Positions 44,843-54,640 of a DNA stretch of 64,000 bases are shown here, one piece after another. The notes beneath the pieces are model-generated. The model worked only from the letters and a program-made list of their open reading frames with translations, was not told the DNA's origin and did not search any database. The DNA comes from Pseudomonas sp. TTU2014-080ASC (lineage in GTDB: Bacteria; Pseudomonadota; Gammaproteobacteria; Pseudomonadales; Pseudomonadaceae): positions 806,001 through 870,000 of the forward strand of contig NZ_LKKK01000002.1 of the NCBI RefSeq assembly GCF_001446935.1, written 5' to 3'. Within the stretch, counting starts at the first letter, position 1. Each line of letters starts with the position of its first letter. Both the position numbers and the translations under genes were made by a program.

Positions 44843-46285
44843 TCAGCGTACAAACAGTTTGTAGACCAGCTTGTGCAGCAGGCTGCCGTAAGGCGGGTAA
44901 ATCATCTTGGCAGCGTTGTAGCTCTGTTTGATAAACACACCTTTGGCCTTGCTGAAGGTCAGGAAGCCTTCATGGCCGTGGTAATGACCCATGCCGGACG
45001 GGCCAACGCCGCCGAATGGCATATCGTCCTGGGCTACGTGCAGCAGGGTGTCGTTCAGGCACACGCCGCCGGAGTGGGTTTCGTGCAGGACGCGCTGCTG
45101 TTCCTGCTTGTCGTAGCCGAAGTAGTAGAGCGCCAGCGGACGGTCGCGCTCGGAGATATAGGCGAAGGCGTCTTCGATTTTGTCGTAAGGGATGATGGGC
45201 AGCAGCGGGCCGAAGATTTCCTCCTGCATGATGCGCATATCGTCGTTTACGTTCAGCAGAACAGTCTGCGGTAGGCGACGGCCCTGGCCTTCAGGGAACA
45301 ACTGGATCAGCGTTGCGCCTTTGCTTTCGGCGTCCTGCAGGTAGCTTTGCAGGCGTGCGTGCTGGCGGTCGTTGATGATGGCGGTGTAGTCCGGGTTATC
45401 CGTAAGTTTCGGGAAGAAGGAGGCAACCGCCTTGCGGTAGGCCTCGACAAACCCGTCTACGCGATCGCGCGGACATAGTACGTAATCAGGCGCTACGCAG
45501 GTTTGCCCGGCGTTCAGGGTCTTGCCGAAGGCAATGCGCTCTGCAGCGTGATCCAGCGGCACGTCGGCGCTGACAATCGCCGGGGACTTGCCGCCCAGCT
45601 CCAGGGTGACCGGGGTCAGGTTGTCCGCTGCGGCACGCATCACGTGCTTGCCGATGCTGGTAGCGCCGGTGAACAGCAGGTGGTCGAACGGCAGTTTGGA
45701 GAAGGCTACGCCCACGTCGGCTTCGCCTTGAACCACGCTGACCAGGTCTTCCGGGAAGATTTTGCCCAGCATGTCTTTGATCAGCTGCGAGGTAGCCGGA
45801 GTGGATTCACTCATTTTGATCATCACCCGGTTGCCGGCAGCCAGCGCGCCGGTCAGCGGGCCGATAGCCAGAAACAGTGGGTAATTCCACGGCACGATCA
45901 CGCCGACCACACCCAGCGGTTGGTAGATGACCTTGGCCTGAGCAGGCATGAACTGCATGCCCACACTGCGCTTGGAAGGCTTCATCCACTTCTTGATGCG
46001 TTTGCTGGCGTAGTGAATGCCATGCAGGCTGGGCATCAGTTCGGCGAGCAGGGTTTCGTCGGCGCTGCGGTTGCTGAAGTCCGTGGAAATGGCGTCGATC
46101 AGCGCCTGGCGCTCATTGCGCAATTGGTCGCGCAGCATGTTCAGCCATTGAATCCGCTGCTCTGCGGACGGCATCGGGTTGGCCTGAAATGCCTTGCGCT
46201 GAAGAGCAAAGGCGCTCTGCATCTGGCTAATCTGCTGTTGGCTTTGCTGCAGGCTTTGTTCCAGGTACGTAGCTTCGGCAACCAT
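44843..46285 (-). CDS. laoC: Aldehyde dehydrogenase (LaoC)
   Basis: A 480-residue NAD(P)-dependent aldehyde dehydrogenase of the coniferyl-aldehyde/fatty-aldehyde subgroup. VTLELGGKSPAIV carries the catalytic glutamate and LNAGQTCVAPDYVLC the nucleophilic cysteine, with VPWNYPLFLAIGPL the cofactor site. The start is the ATG at 46285, with AGGAG 8 bp upstream. It is the first gene of the laoCBA transcript, whose promoter lies at 46359-46387. It should oxidise the long-chain aldehyde made by LaoA. Confidence 0.87.
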   Translation of the reverse strand: MVAEATYLEQSLQQSQQQISQMQSAFALQRKAFQANPMPSAEQRIQWLNMLRDQLRNERQALIDAISTDFSNRSADETLLAELMPSLHGIHYASKRIKKWMKPSKRSVGMQFMPAQAKVIYQPLGVVGVIVPWNYPLFLAIGPLTGALAAGNRVMIKMSESTPATSQLIKDMLGKIFPEDLVSVVQGEADVGVAFSKLPFDHLLFTGATSIGKHVMRAAADNLTPVTLELGGKSPAIVSADVPLDHAAERIAFGKTLNAGQTCVAPDYVLCPRDRVDGFVEAYRKAVASFFPKLTDNPDYTAIINDRQHARLQSYLQDAESKGATLIQLFPEGQGRRLPQTVLLNVNDDMRIMQEEIFGPLLPIIPYDKIEDAFAYISERDRPLALYYFGYDKQEQQRVLHETHSGGVCLNDTLLHVAQDDMPFGGVGPSGMGHYHGHEGFLTFSKAKGVFIKQSYNAAKMIYPPYGSLLHKLVYKLFVR

Positions 46286-46358
46286 GGTGATGCTCCTCAA
46301 CGTTCCGGCAGGGCAGTTTGTCAGGCAGGTGACATGACTGCATATAAGGGATGCTGGA

Positions 46359-46387
46359 TTTTTAGAGTAATTACTCTAGTGTGTCAA
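46359..46387 (-). promoter_or_regulatory. Promoter and operator of laoCBA
   Basis: On the minus strand, TTGACA (46387-46382) and TAAAAA (46364-46359) are separated by exactly 17 bp. The perfect 16-bp palindrome TAGAGTAATTACTCTA (46363-46378) sits almost entirely in the spacer and reaches the -10. This is the ideal place for a TetR-type repressor to block RNA polymerase, and the divergent laoR gene begins 143 bp away. Confidence 0.75.
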
Positions 46388-46521
46388 TTAGCATGCCTGT
46401 GCAAGTGGCGCTCTACAGCCCAACGAAAAGTTAGTGTGTCGGCGAATCTCATTGATTGGTAACACAAGGTGTTTGCGGGCGTGTACCTTTGCCGGGCTTT
46501 AAATCTGGAATGAATCTTTTT

Positions 46522-47181
46522 ATGGCTGCACCACAGAAAACCCGCGATCGCATCATCCAGGAAAGCCTGGCGCTGTTTAATGCCCAGGGTGAGCGCAACG
46601 TCACCACCAATCACATTGCCGCGCATCTGGGGATTTCACCGGGCAATCTGTATTACCACTTCCGTAACAAACAGATGATCATCTCTGAGCTGTTCAGTCT
46701 GCTTGAGAAGCAGGTGGATGCATTTTTGCGTCGCCCGGAAGGGCGCGAGCTCACTGTAGACGACAAGACCTTCTATCTCGAGGCAGTACTGGCCGCGATG
46801 TGGCATTACCGCTTTTTTCACCGTGATCTTGAGCACTTGCTGGAAAGTGATGATGAGATGGCGGAGCGCTATCGGCTGTTTGCCAAGCGCTGTCTGCAGC
46901 AGGCGCAGGAGATTTATCAGGGCTTTGTTGATGCCGGGATTCTGCACATGACGGCCGAGCAGATCGAAGCGCTGACCCTGAACAGCTGGATCATCATGGC
47001 TTCGTGGATTCGCTTCCTCAGTACGTCCCGCGGCAGCCTTGGCGATTTGAATGAGGACATGCTGCGCCGCGGCGTTTATCAGATTCTGGCGCTGGAAAGT
47101 GGCTATGTGACTGAGCAGGCCCGTGATGCGGTAGAGGCCCTGAAAAAACGCCTCTATGTACCGTTGGATCAGGTGATCTGA
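46522..47181 (+). CDS. laoR: TetR-family repressor (LaoR)
   Basis: A 219-residue regulator from the ATG at 46522; an in-frame ATG at 46510 is close and equally possible. The N-terminal helix-turn-helix (TRDRIIQESLALFNAQGERNVTTNHIAAHLGISPGNLYYHFRNK, residues about 8-51) is typical TetR. The C-terminal helical domain should bind a fatty-acid-type or aldehyde inducer. It is divergent from laoCBA, in the manner of P. aeruginosa laoR, and the palindrome in the laoCBA promoter is its likely operator. Confidence 0.85.
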   Translation: MAAPQKTRDRIIQESLALFNAQGERNVTTNHIAAHLGISPGNLYYHFRNKQMIISELFSLLEKQVDAFLRRPEGRELTVDDKTFYLEAVLAAMWHYRFFHRDLEHLLESDDEMAERYRLFAKRCLQQAQEIYQGFVDAGILHMTAEQIEALTLNSWIIMASWIRFLSTSRGSLGDLNEDMLRRGVYQILALESGYVTEQARDAVEALKKRLYVPLDQVI

Positions 47182-48156
47182 TCAGCGTGTCAGCCACTCG
47201 GGAATGCGTTTTTCCAAATAGTACTCAGGCTGTTTCAGCGAGCCGCCGATAAAACCAACGTGGCCGCCACGGGCATGGCGTTCAAACTCAATGCAGGGCG
47301 CGAGTTCATCTGCCTGAGGCAGGCTGTGGCGGAACACGAAGGGGTCATCCTCAGACTGAATCAGCAGCGTCGGGGTTTCGATTCTGCGCAGGAAAAAACG
47401 GCTGGAAGCGCGCCGGTAATAATCCGCTGCGTCAGCGTAGCCATGTAGCGGCGCGGTGAAGCGCCCGTCGAAATCCCAGAAGGTGCGCATGCCGGTGAGC
47501 GGACCGAGTTGTTGCAATGCAAGCAGATGATCGTTTTGACCGATGCGGGCGAAGAGCTGTTGTTTGTCCCGCACGTAGGCGGTCAGCTCCTTCATAAAAT
47601 GTGCCTGATAGATTTTTGAAAAGCCCTGATCGATCCGTTGCGCACACTCGTCCAGTCTGAACGGCACGCTGACTGCCACCGCGCCTTGCAAGCCTGAGTC
47701 AGCACCTTGTTCGCCCAGATACTTGAGTAGCACATTGCCGCCCAGCGAGTAGCCCACCGCATACAGCGGCGCCAGCGGGCGTTTGGCTTGCAGGTGACGA
47801 ATCACATGCAGCACATCTTCACTCACGCCGGAGTGATAGCCACGTGGCAGCAAATTTGGCTCCCCTGAACATCCCCGCCAGTTCAGCGCAACGCTAGCCC
47901 AGTTGCGCTGCGCCAGCTGCTGTTGCAGGCCGAGAATGTAATGGGAACTGGATGAGCCGGTGAGGCCGTGCAGCAGCAACACCAGCGGCGCTTCAGCATC
48001 GTGCGGGCCGTGCCAGTCCATATCGAGAAAATCGCCATCCTCCAGCCACAGTCGTTCGCGCTGGCGCTGCAATTGCGGCGGCGTTCGGCAAAAAGAAGCC
48101 CAGAGCGTCTGCAAATGTGGGTTGGACAGGTAGCGGGCGGGTTGAAAGGCTGGCAT
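47182..48156 (-). CDS. YheT-type alpha/beta hydrolase
   Basis: A 324-residue hydrolase of the YheT/AB-hydrolase-1 group. VLLLHGLTGSSSSHYI is the oxyanion region and YAVGYSLGGNVLLKYLGEQG holds the nucleophile serine; IQSEDDPFV and GGHVGF supply the acid and histidine. The start is the ATG at 48156. It is encoded directly downstream of the UDP-glucose dehydrogenase gene on the same strand. Its stop directly abuts that of the convergent laoR. The substrate is unknown. Confidence 0.88.
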   Translation of the reverse strand: MPAFQPARYLSNPHLQTLWASFCRTPPQLQRQRERLWLEDGDFLDMDWHGPHDAEAPLVLLLHGLTGSSSSHYILGLQQQLAQRNWASVALNWRGCSGEPNLLPRGYHSGVSEDVLHVIRHLQAKRPLAPLYAVGYSLGGNVLLKYLGEQGADSGLQGAVAVSVPFRLDECAQRIDQGFSKIYQAHFMKELTAYVRDKQQLFARIGQNDHLLALQQLGPLTGMRTFWDFDGRFTAPLHGYADAADYYRRASSRFFLRRIETPTLLIQSEDDPFVFRHSLPQADELAPCIEFERHARGGHVGFIGGSLKQPEYYLEKRIPEWLTR

Positions 48157-48188
48157 CAGCAAGCGGCTCGTTTGAGGACATGCTCGGC

Positions 48189-49355
48189 TCAGTCACAGCC
48201 AAAGACATCCCGGGTATAGACTTTGTTGGCTACATCATCCAGCGCAGCGCTGTGACGGTTGCACAGAATGAGATCAGACTGCTCTTTAAACAGGCTCAGA
48301 TCATTGACCACCCTGGCACCGGCAAATTCGCCGTAATTGAGGGTCGGTTCGAAAATGATCAACTCCACGCTCTCTGTACGCAAGTGCTGCATGATGTCCT
48401 GAATGCTGGATGCACGGAAGTTATCCGAGCCGGATTTCATGATCAGCCGGTAAATCCCGACTGTCCGGGGTTTGCGCTTGAGGATTTGTTCCGCCACGAA
48501 GTTTTTGCGTGTGGCATTGGAGTCGACGATGGCGCGGATCAGGTCGTGAGGCACGCTGTCATAGTTGGCCAGCAACTGGCGGGTATCTTTCGGCAGGCAG
48601 TAACCGCCGTAGCCAAATGAAGGGTTGTTGTAGTGGCTACCGATGCGCGGGTCAAAACACACACCTTCGATGATCTGCCGGGTATTCAGACCGTGGCTGA
48701 TGGCGTAGGAATCCAGCTCATTGAAATAGGCTACGCGCATGGCCAGATAGGCGTTTGCAAACAGCTTGATGGCTTCGGCTTCAGTTGAGTCGGTCAGCAG
48801 CACCGGCGTGTCGGGGGCGTTGCTGGCGGCAAGCAGCAGTTGGGCAATTTTCTTAGCTCGCTGCGAGCGTTCGCCGACCACAATCCGGGACGGATGCAGG
48901 GTGTCATAGAAGGCGCTGCCTTCACGCAGAAATTCCGGGGAGAAGATCAGCCGGTCGCAATCGAGCTCAGTACGCATGCGTTGGGTGTAGCCCACTGGCA
49001 CGGTCGACTTGATCACCATCAGGGCCTGCGGATTAATGGCCATCACGTCATGAATGACCGCCTCGATTGAGCGCGTGTTGAAGGCATTGGTTTGTGGGTC
49101 GTAATCGGTGGGAGTGGCGATGAAGATGTAATCGGCGTCTCGATAGGCGCTCTGCTTGTCCAGCGTGGCGCGCAGATTCAGTGACTGATGGCTGAGGTAA
49201 TCCTGCAGGTCAGGATCAGTGACTGGCGATTGCTGTTGGTTCAGGGCTTCAACTTTGGCAGGGTCGATATCCAGTGCCACCACCTCATGTTGCCGAGCCA
49301 GTAGTACGGCGTTGGCCAGACCCACGTAACCGATACCGACAATTGCAATCTTCAT
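48189..49355 (-). CDS. ugd: UDP-glucose 6-dehydrogenase
   Basis: A 388-residue nucleotide-sugar dehydrogenase. [20 protein letters not shown] is the NAD-binding Rossmann start, and [15 protein letters not shown] holds the catalytic cysteine and lysine. The family oxidises UDP-glucose to UDP-glucuronate with 2 NAD; the UDP-mannose type would carry a different signature. In this window the product feeds the divergent UDP-glucuronate decarboxylase. It lies between the GT2 glycosyltransferase and yheT genes, all on the minus strand. This three-gene block appears inserted between yheT and rsmD. Confidence 0.87.
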   Translation of the reverse strand: MKIAIVGIGYVGLANAVLLARQHEVVALDIDPAKVEALNQQQSPVTDPDLQDYLSHQSLNLRATLDKQSAYRDADYIFIATPTDYDPQTNAFNTRSIEAVIHDVMAINPQALMVIKSTVPVGYTQRMRTELDCDRLIFSPEFLREGSAFYDTLHPSRIVVGERSQRAKKIAQLLLAASNAPDTPVLLTDSTEAEAIKLFANAYLAMRVAYFNELDSYAISHGLNTRQIIEGVCFDPRIGSHYNNPSFGYGGYCLPKDTRQLLANYDSVPHDLIRAIVDSNATRKNFVAEQILKRKPRTVGIYRLIMKSGSDNFRASSIQDIMQHLRTESVELIIFEPTLNYGEFAGARVVNDLSLFKEQSDLILCNRHSAALDDVANKVYTRDVFGCD

Positions 49356-49370
49356 GCATGAGTCCTTGCG

Positions 49371-50243
49371 TTAGGTGGAGCGTTTAAGTGTCCTTACTGC
49401 CGCTTTGCGTGCGCCAAAAAAGCGAAAGCGCCGCTGCTTGGCAATCTCCAACTCAAGATCCACCTGTTTGCCGGTGCAATCCGTCAGCCCTTTGGCCTGC
49501 ACCTGAATGGAAAAGGTTGCAGGCAGATCGCGGAAGTCCCTGAAATAGTCGCTGATAGTTCCCAGCATGGTACGACGGGTTTCGAAGGGAATATCGCGGA
49601 TGCTCGTTTCAAGAAGATGACGCTTGGTTTTCACATAGCAGCTGTTGATCAGACCCTGGATTCTGACGTCTTTGATGCTGTGGTATGTCGTGCGCTCATC
49701 ATCTGCATGGTTGATAGGGTTGACGAAGCTATTGGGGTATTCGGCGGCTCGTACGCCCGCCTCGATGGGGAGGCGCGTGTACAGATCAATGTCTTCACCA
49801 CCCCATCCGCGAAAGGCCTCGTCATATCCGTTACAGGCCTCGAATGCCTGCCGGGTGCAGAGAAAAGTACCGGCAATTTCCGGCAGGTACTTGCCGTTAT
49901 GTTTGGAGGGCAGGTAAAAGTGCTGGCTGTCAGCGTGCGCGGCCATCCACCCGAGCCAGCCCTTATCCACCAGAATGTCGGCATCAATAAAGCACAGCCA
50001 AGGCGATGTGGACTGGGCCGCGCCGAGATTGCGGGCGCGGGGCAGGCAGAAGCCAGGGTCGTCAGTCACCCGCACTACCTTGACCTGTGGATAATTAGCC
50101 TCAACCCAGTCAGCGGTTGCGTCGGGGCAGTTGTAATCCACAACAATTATTTCCGCCGGATTGAGTCTGACTAATGCCGGCAGTGTTTGTTTTAAATGGT
50201 GCAGGCGGCCTTTGCAGGTGGTTACGAAGGCTATGGGGAACAT
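49371..50243 (-). CDS. Family 2 glycosyltransferase with galactosyltransferase-type C-terminus
   Basis: A 290-residue inverting glycosyltransferase. [19 protein letters not shown] opens the GT-A fold, and LCFIDADI supplies the DxD metal/UDP-sugar site. [16 protein letters not shown] is the galactosyltransferase-type acceptor region. No membrane helix is visible, so it may be a cytoplasmic or peripheral enzyme. Its start is 22 bp from the divergent decarboxylase gene and it is followed by ugd, so it is likely the user of the UDP-sugar these enzymes make. The acceptor is unknown. Confidence 0.82.
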   Translation of the reverse strand: MFPIAFVTTCKGRLHHLKQTLPALVRLNPAEIIVVDYNCPDATADWVEANYPQVKVVRVTDDPGFCLPRARNLGAAQSTSPWLCFIDADILVDKGWLGWMAAHADSQHFYLPSKHNGKYLPEIAGTFLCTRQAFEACNGYDEAFRGWGGEDIDLYTRLPIEAGVRAAEYPNSFVNPINHADDERTTYHSIKDVRIQGLINSCYVKTKRHLLETSIRDIPFETRRTMLGTISDYFRDFRDLPATFSIQVQAKGLTDCTGKQVDLELEIAKQRRFRFFGARKAAVRTLKRST

Positions 50244-50264
50244 AATCAATCTCGGACATTAATA

Positions 50265-51203
50265 ATGAGAGTTCTGGTCACCGGCGGCGCAGGTTTTATA
50301 GGTTCACATTTATGTCGTCGCCTACTTGAAGACGGACATGATGTGATATCGGTAGACAACTATTACACCGGTACGCGCCAAAATATTCAGGACTTGCTGA
50401 CGAACTCGCGTTTTGAAGCAATACGCCATGATGTGACCTTTCCCTTATATGTTGAAGTGGATCGCATCTACAACTTTGCTTGCCCAGCGTCGCCCATTCA
50501 TTACCAGCGTGATCCGGTACAGACCATTAAAACCAGCGTCATGGGCGCAATCAATCTGCTTGGCCTGGCCAAACGCACCGGTGCCCGAATCCTGCAGGCC
50601 TCAACCTCTGAGGTGTATGGCGATCCTGAATGCCACCCGCAAACGGAAGATTACTGGGGACGAGTCAATCCAATTGGAATCCGCAGTTGTTATGACGAGG
50701 GGAAGCGCAGCGCTGAAACCTTGTTCTTCGACTATCACCGGCAACACAACCTCGCCATTAAAGTGATCCGGATTTTTAATACGTACGGTCCGGGTATGCA
50801 GTTGAATGACGGGCGGGTGATCAGCAACTTTATTGTTCAGGCATTGCGTGGTGAAGAGATCACCATTTATGGCGACGGATCGCAAACGCGTTCGTTCTGT
50901 TTTGTATCCGATCTGATCAATGGAATCAGTGCGATGATGGACAGTCCGGAAGATTTTACCGGGCCGGTCAATCTCGGGAGTCCGAACGAATCCAGCATCG
51001 CTGAAATAGCTGAGACGATTGTGGAGTTGTGTGGGTCGTCATCCCGGGTAACTTATAAGCCATTACCTCAGGACGATCCGCGTCAGCGTCAGCCTGACAT
51101 CAGCCTCGCCAAGGAGCGTTTGGGCTGGCAGCCAACGGTGAGCCTGCAGGATGGCCTGCGAGAGACCATCCAGTATTTCCGCAGGGTGCTAGAGCAGGGC
51201 TGA
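50265..51203 (+). CDS. UDP-glucuronate decarboxylase (UDP-xylose synthase)
   Basis: A 312-residue short-chain dehydrogenase/reductase. [10 protein letters not shown] binds NAD, and the diagnostic UXS stretch [10 protein letters not shown], then [23 protein letters not shown] and [11 protein letters not shown] (the YxxxK catalytic pair) is clear. UXS converts UDP-glucuronate to UDP-xylose. It is divergent from the GT2/ugd genes, and together they form a short nucleotide-sugar module. The start is the ATG at 50265. Its last base is 5 bp from the rsmD stop, convergent. Confidence 0.9.
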   Translation: MRVLVTGGAGFIGSHLCRRLLEDGHDVISVDNYYTGTRQNIQDLLTNSRFEAIRHDVTFPLYVEVDRIYNFACPASPIHYQRDPVQTIKTSVMGAINLLGLAKRTGARILQASTSEVYGDPECHPQTEDYWGRVNPIGIRSCYDEGKRSAETLFFDYHRQHNLAIKVIRIFNTYGPGMQLNDGRVISNFIVQALRGEEITIYGDGSQTRSFCFVSDLINGISAMMDSPEDFTGPVNLGSPNESSIAEIAETIVELCGSSSRVTYKPLPQDDPRQRQPDISLAKERLGWQPTVSLQDGLRETIQYFRRVLEQG

Positions 51204-51208
51204 AGGGC

Positions 51209-51808
51209 TCAGCCGCGCTCCCACAGCGAGTAGTAGACCTGCCCGGCATGCTTCTCCCGGTGCAGACGCCAGTTGCCGGGCAGGCCGAGTGTGGAGGGTG
51301 GGGTTTCGCTTTCGCAATAAATCCACGCGTTCTCGGCTAGCCAGGCTCGTTCCTCCAGCAGACTGCATGCCGGAGTCAGCAGGTTCTGATGGAAGGGCGG
51401 ATCAAGAAACACCAAATCAAACGGTGTTGCCGGCTGGTTTTGCAGATAGCTCAGCGCATCGGTTTGCAGCACCTGTCCGGCCGAGCAGTTCAGGGTTTGC
51501 AGGTGGCCGCGCAGCGAGGCCACTGACTGTGGATTCATATCCAACGCAAGAGCCGAACTGGCACCGCGGGAAAGCGCCTCAAGGTATAGCGCGCCGCTGC
51601 CGGTAAAGCAGTCCAGCACGCGGGCTCCCTCGATGTACGGAGCTAGCCAGTTGAACAGGGTCTCCCGTACCCGGTCCGGCGTAGGGCGCAAGCCCGGGCC
51701 TTCCGGGAAGCTGAAACGGCGCGAACGCCACTCCCCGGCTATGATTCTCAGTTGGCCGGAGCCGCCATGGGGCTGGGCGGCGCGTTGGGGTCTTGCAAGC
51801 TTGCTCAT
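51209..51808 (-). CDS. rsmD: 16S rRNA m2G966 methyltransferase
   Basis: A 199-residue SAM-dependent methyltransferase. GSGQLRIIAGEWRSRRFSFP and RPTPDRVRETLFNWLAP open the family, VLDCFTGSGALYLEALSRGA binds SAM, and LVFLDPPFHQNLL is the catalytic NPPY-like motif. It methylates G966 of 16S rRNA. It is the last gene of the minus-strand M16 pair-rsmD operon and overlaps the upstream peptidase gene's stop (TGATG). Confidence 0.93.
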   Translation of the reverse strand: MSKLARPQRAAQPHGGSGQLRIIAGEWRSRRFSFPEGPGLRPTPDRVRETLFNWLAPYIEGARVLDCFTGSGALYLEALSRGASSALALDMNPQSVASLRGHLQTLNCSAGQVLQTDALSYLQNQPATPFDLVFLDPPFHQNLLTPACSLLEERAWLAENAWIYCESETPPSTLGLPGNWRLHREKHAGQVYYSLWERG

Positions 51809-53292
51809 CAATGCTCCGGTATGGCTGAAGGCTGGGGAACTGGGCGGTCTGTAGGCGCTGGCAGCTCCTTCTGCTCAACAGTCGGGCCGGCGGTGACAAT
51901 CACCAGCGCGTCTGGGTTCAGGTGTTTGGCCATGGCAGTTTTAACTTGCTCAATGTTCAGGGCCTGTACGTCGCGTACAAAGTCTTCCAGATACGTCAGC
52001 GGCAGGTTGTAGAAGCCCATCGAGCCCAGTTGGCCGACAATGGCTGAGTTGCTGGCGGTAGACAGCGGGAAGCTGCCGGCCAGCTCACGCTTGGCCTTAT
52101 CCAGTTCTTCCTGCGTCGGGCCGTTTTTGATGAAGTCGGCCAGCAAGTCTTTGACCAGCTGCAGCGATCCGTCGGTCAGCTCGGCGCGGGTCTGCATGCC
52201 GATGGTGAACGGCCCACGAGCCTGCATGGTGCTGAAGCCAGAATAGATGCCATAGGTCAGACCGCGTTTTTCACGCACCTCGGTCATCAGGCGAGTGCCG
52301 AAGCCGCCGCCTCCGAATACCTGATTGCCCAGATAGAGCGCAGCATAGTCCGGATCCAGGCGATCGATGCCCATCTGCGCAATGGTGATATGCGTCTGGT
52401 TGGACGGGAACTCGATATGCACGGTGCCCGGCTCCGGTTCTTTCGGTTGGGCGATTGCCGGAAGGGCAGGGCCTTTAGGCAGCGCCGCAGACACACGTTC
52501 GGCCAACGCTTCAGCATCGCTGCGGGACAGATCGCCTACCAGTGCAATCACTGCGTTCTCTGCAGTGTAGGCCTTCTGGTGGAAGGCCTGCAGCTGGGCG
52601 CGGGTAATGCCGGGAATGGATTGCTCAGAGCCTTCGCTCGGGTGGCCGTAAGGGTGCGAACCGTACAGGCGTTCATACAACGCCAGGCTGGCGAGTTTTC
52701 CGGGGTTCTGCTTCTGGTACTCAAAGCCAGCCATCAGCTGGTTTTTGATGCGTGCCAGGGAGTCTTCAGGGAAGGTTGGCTGGCCAATCACTTCCGTGAA
52801 CAGTTGCAGGGCCGGCTCACGCTGCTCCTGAGCGCTCAGGCTGCGCAGGCTGGCGATAGCCATGTCGCGGAACGAACCGTTGCCGAAATCGGCACCGAGG
52901 TCCTCAAAACCTGCCGCAATAGCGCTGACGTCCTTGCCGGGCACGCCTTCGTTAAGCATGGCGTTGGTCAGCATGGCCAGGCCCGGAGTGCCTTCGTCGC
53001 GGCTGCTGCCGGCGGCGAAAGTTACCTGCAGGTCGAACATCGGCAGCTCGCGAGCTTCCACGAACAGCACTTTGCTGCCTTCGCTGGTTTTCCAGCTCTG
53101 GATATTAAGATCGCGGCGGCTGGGAGCTTTGTCACCAAGGGCTGCCAGTGATTCGATTTTCGTCGATTCGGCAACCGGTTCCGGTTGTGGCTTATCGCCG
53201 TCCAGGCGGTTGTTAAAGGTGGCCAGCAAGGCCAGCACAATCAAAAGCGCCAGGCCAATCAGGGCGTAGCGCAGGCCAGTACGCTTAGTCAT
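51808..53292 (-). CDS. M16 peptidase family protein, non-catalytic subunit
   Basis: A 494-residue insulinase-like protein with an N-terminal membrane anchor (residues about 7-24) and M16 domains in tandem. It lacks the HxxEH zinc site found in its upstream partner: where it should lie the sequence reads GLAMLTNAMLNEG. It keeps the R/Y pair of the second domain (VREKRGLTYGIYSGF). It therefore probably forms a heterodimer with the zinc-bearing subunit, as in PqqF-like or mitochondrial processing peptidase pairs. It overlaps the upstream gene by 8 bp (ATGACTAA) and rsmD downstream. Confidence 0.86.
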   Translation of the reverse strand: MTKRTGLRYALIGLALLIVLALLATFNNRLDGDKPQPEPVAESTKIESLAALGDKAPSRRDLNIQSWKTSEGSKVLFVEARELPMFDLQVTFAAGSSRDEGTPGLAMLTNAMLNEGVPGKDVSAIAAGFEDLGADFGNGSFRDMAIASLRSLSAQEQREPALQLFTEVIGQPTFPEDSLARIKNQLMAGFEYQKQNPGKLASLALYERLYGSHPYGHPSEGSEQSIPGITRAQLQAFHQKAYTAENAVIALVGDLSRSDAEALAERVSAALPKGPALPAIAQPKEPEPGTVHIEFPSNQTHITIAQMGIDRLDPDYAALYLGNQVFGGGGFGTRLMTEVREKRGLTYGIYSGFSTMQARGPFTIGMQTRAELTDGSLQLVKDLLADFIKNGPTQEELDKAKRELAGSFPLSTASNSAIVGQLGSMGFYNLPLTYLEDFVRDVQALNIEQVKTAMAKHLNPDALVIVTAGPTVEQKELPAPTDRPVPQPSAIPEH

Positions 53293-54640
53293 TGCGCTTC
53301 TCCTCGGGCAGAACATAGGCGACGCTCAGGCGGTCGCGGGTGAAGAAGGTTTTAGCCGCTTGTTGGATATCTTCCGGCGTTACGGCCTCCAGATCGGCCA
53401 GCTCCTGATCCATCAGTTTCCAAGACAAGCCGACACTTTCCAGCTGGCCGATGGTGCTGGCCTGGCTGGTGATGGAATCGCGCTCGTAGACCAGGCCGGC
53501 AATGACCTGGGCGCGTACGCGGGCCAGCTCTTCAGCGGTCGGTGGGGTGTCTTGCAGGTTCTTCAGTTCGCGCCACAAGCCTGCTTCAACGTCGGCCAGG
53601 GTTTTACCGGTTTGTACGTTAGGGGTTGCGCTCAACGTGAACAGGGTGTCACCTCGGGTGAAACCGTTGTACCAGGCAGATGCACCTGCAACCAGCTCTT
53701 CACCCCGCTCCAGTCGGCTGGCCAGACGAGCACTGTAACCGCCGTCCAACAATGCAGCGACAAGGCGCAGGGCGTGTACCTGGCGCGATTGTTCAGCGGT
53801 GCTCACGCTCGGCGTATTGAAGGCCATGATCAGGCTGGGAAGCTGAGTCTTCAAATGCAGGGTGATGCGGCGCTCGCCGGGTGCGGCTAGTTCAAGCGGT
53901 GCTTTGGCGGTTGGGATGGCTCGCTTGGGGATCGGGCCGAAGTAGCGTTGGGCGAGCTCTTTTACTTCGTCTACGGTCACGTCACCGACAATCACCAGTG
54001 TGGCATTGTTGGGCGCGTACCAGCTTTCGTACCAATGGCGCAGGTCTTCCACCGTCATGCGGTTGAGGTCCGCCATCCAACCGATGGTGGGGATGCGGTA
54101 GCCGCTGGCCGGATAGGCGATGGTCTGGAAGCGCTCATAAGCCAGAGAGTTTGGCTTGTCGTCAGTGCGCAGACGGCGCTCTTCCTTAATGACCTCGATT
54201 TCCTTGGCGAACTCGTCAGCCGGAATCTTCAGGCCGGCCAGACGGTCTGCCTCCAGCTCAAGCGCAACCGGCAGGCGATCTCGTGCCAGCACCTGATAAT
54301 AGGCGGTGTAGTCGTCGCTGGTGAACGCGTTTTCCTGAGCCCCGAGTTCGCGCAAAATCAGCGACGCCTCACCTGGCCCGACTTTCTGGCTGCCTTTGAA
54401 CATCATGTGCTCAAGGGCGTGGGAAAGACCGGTCTGACCGGGCGACTCATAGCTGGAGCCGACCTTGTACCAGAGCTGGCTGACCACTACCGGGGCGCGG
54501 TGGTCTTCACGGACAATCACCTTTAAACCGTTATCCAGACTGAATTCGTGAGTGGGTTGCGGGGCGGCAGCAAAAGCCGAAAGCGGCAGGCAGAGAATAC
54601 TCAGCAGTAGCGCAGTGGTACGTTTTGAAATCATTGGCAT
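53285..54640 (-). CDS. M16 peptidase family protein, zinc-bearing subunit
   Basis: A 451-residue peptidase with a signal peptide at about residues 1-26 ending AFAA. GLSHALEHMMFKGSQ carries the HxxEH zinc motif (inverted relative to thermolysin), with a distal glutamate further on. It is the catalytic half of a pair with the following gene, which lacks the motif. The start is the ATG at 54640; a longer frame from 54757 has no ribosome binding site and adds a non-signal stretch. It is divergent from ftsY. The substrate is unknown. Confidence 0.86.
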   Translation of the reverse strand: MPMISKRTTALLLSILCLPLSAFAAAPQPTHEFSLDNGLKVIVREDHRAPVVVSQLWYKVGSSYESPGQTGLSHALEHMMFKGSQKVGPGEASLILRELGAQENAFTSDDYTAYYQVLARDRLPVALELEADRLAGLKIPADEFAKEIEVIKEERRLRTDDKPNSLAYERFQTIAYPASGYRIPTIGWMADLNRMTVEDLRHWYESWYAPNNATLVIVGDVTVDEVKELAQRYFGPIPKRAIPTAKAPLELAAPGERRITLHLKTQLPSLIMAFNTPSVSTAEQSRQVHALRLVAALLDGGYSARLASRLERGEELVAGASAWYNGFTRGDTLFTLSATPNVQTGKTLADVEAGLWRELKNLQDTPPTAEELARVRAQVIAGLVYERDSITSQASTIGQLESVGLSWKLMDQELADLEAVTPEDIQQAAKTFFTRDRLSVAYVLPEEKRND

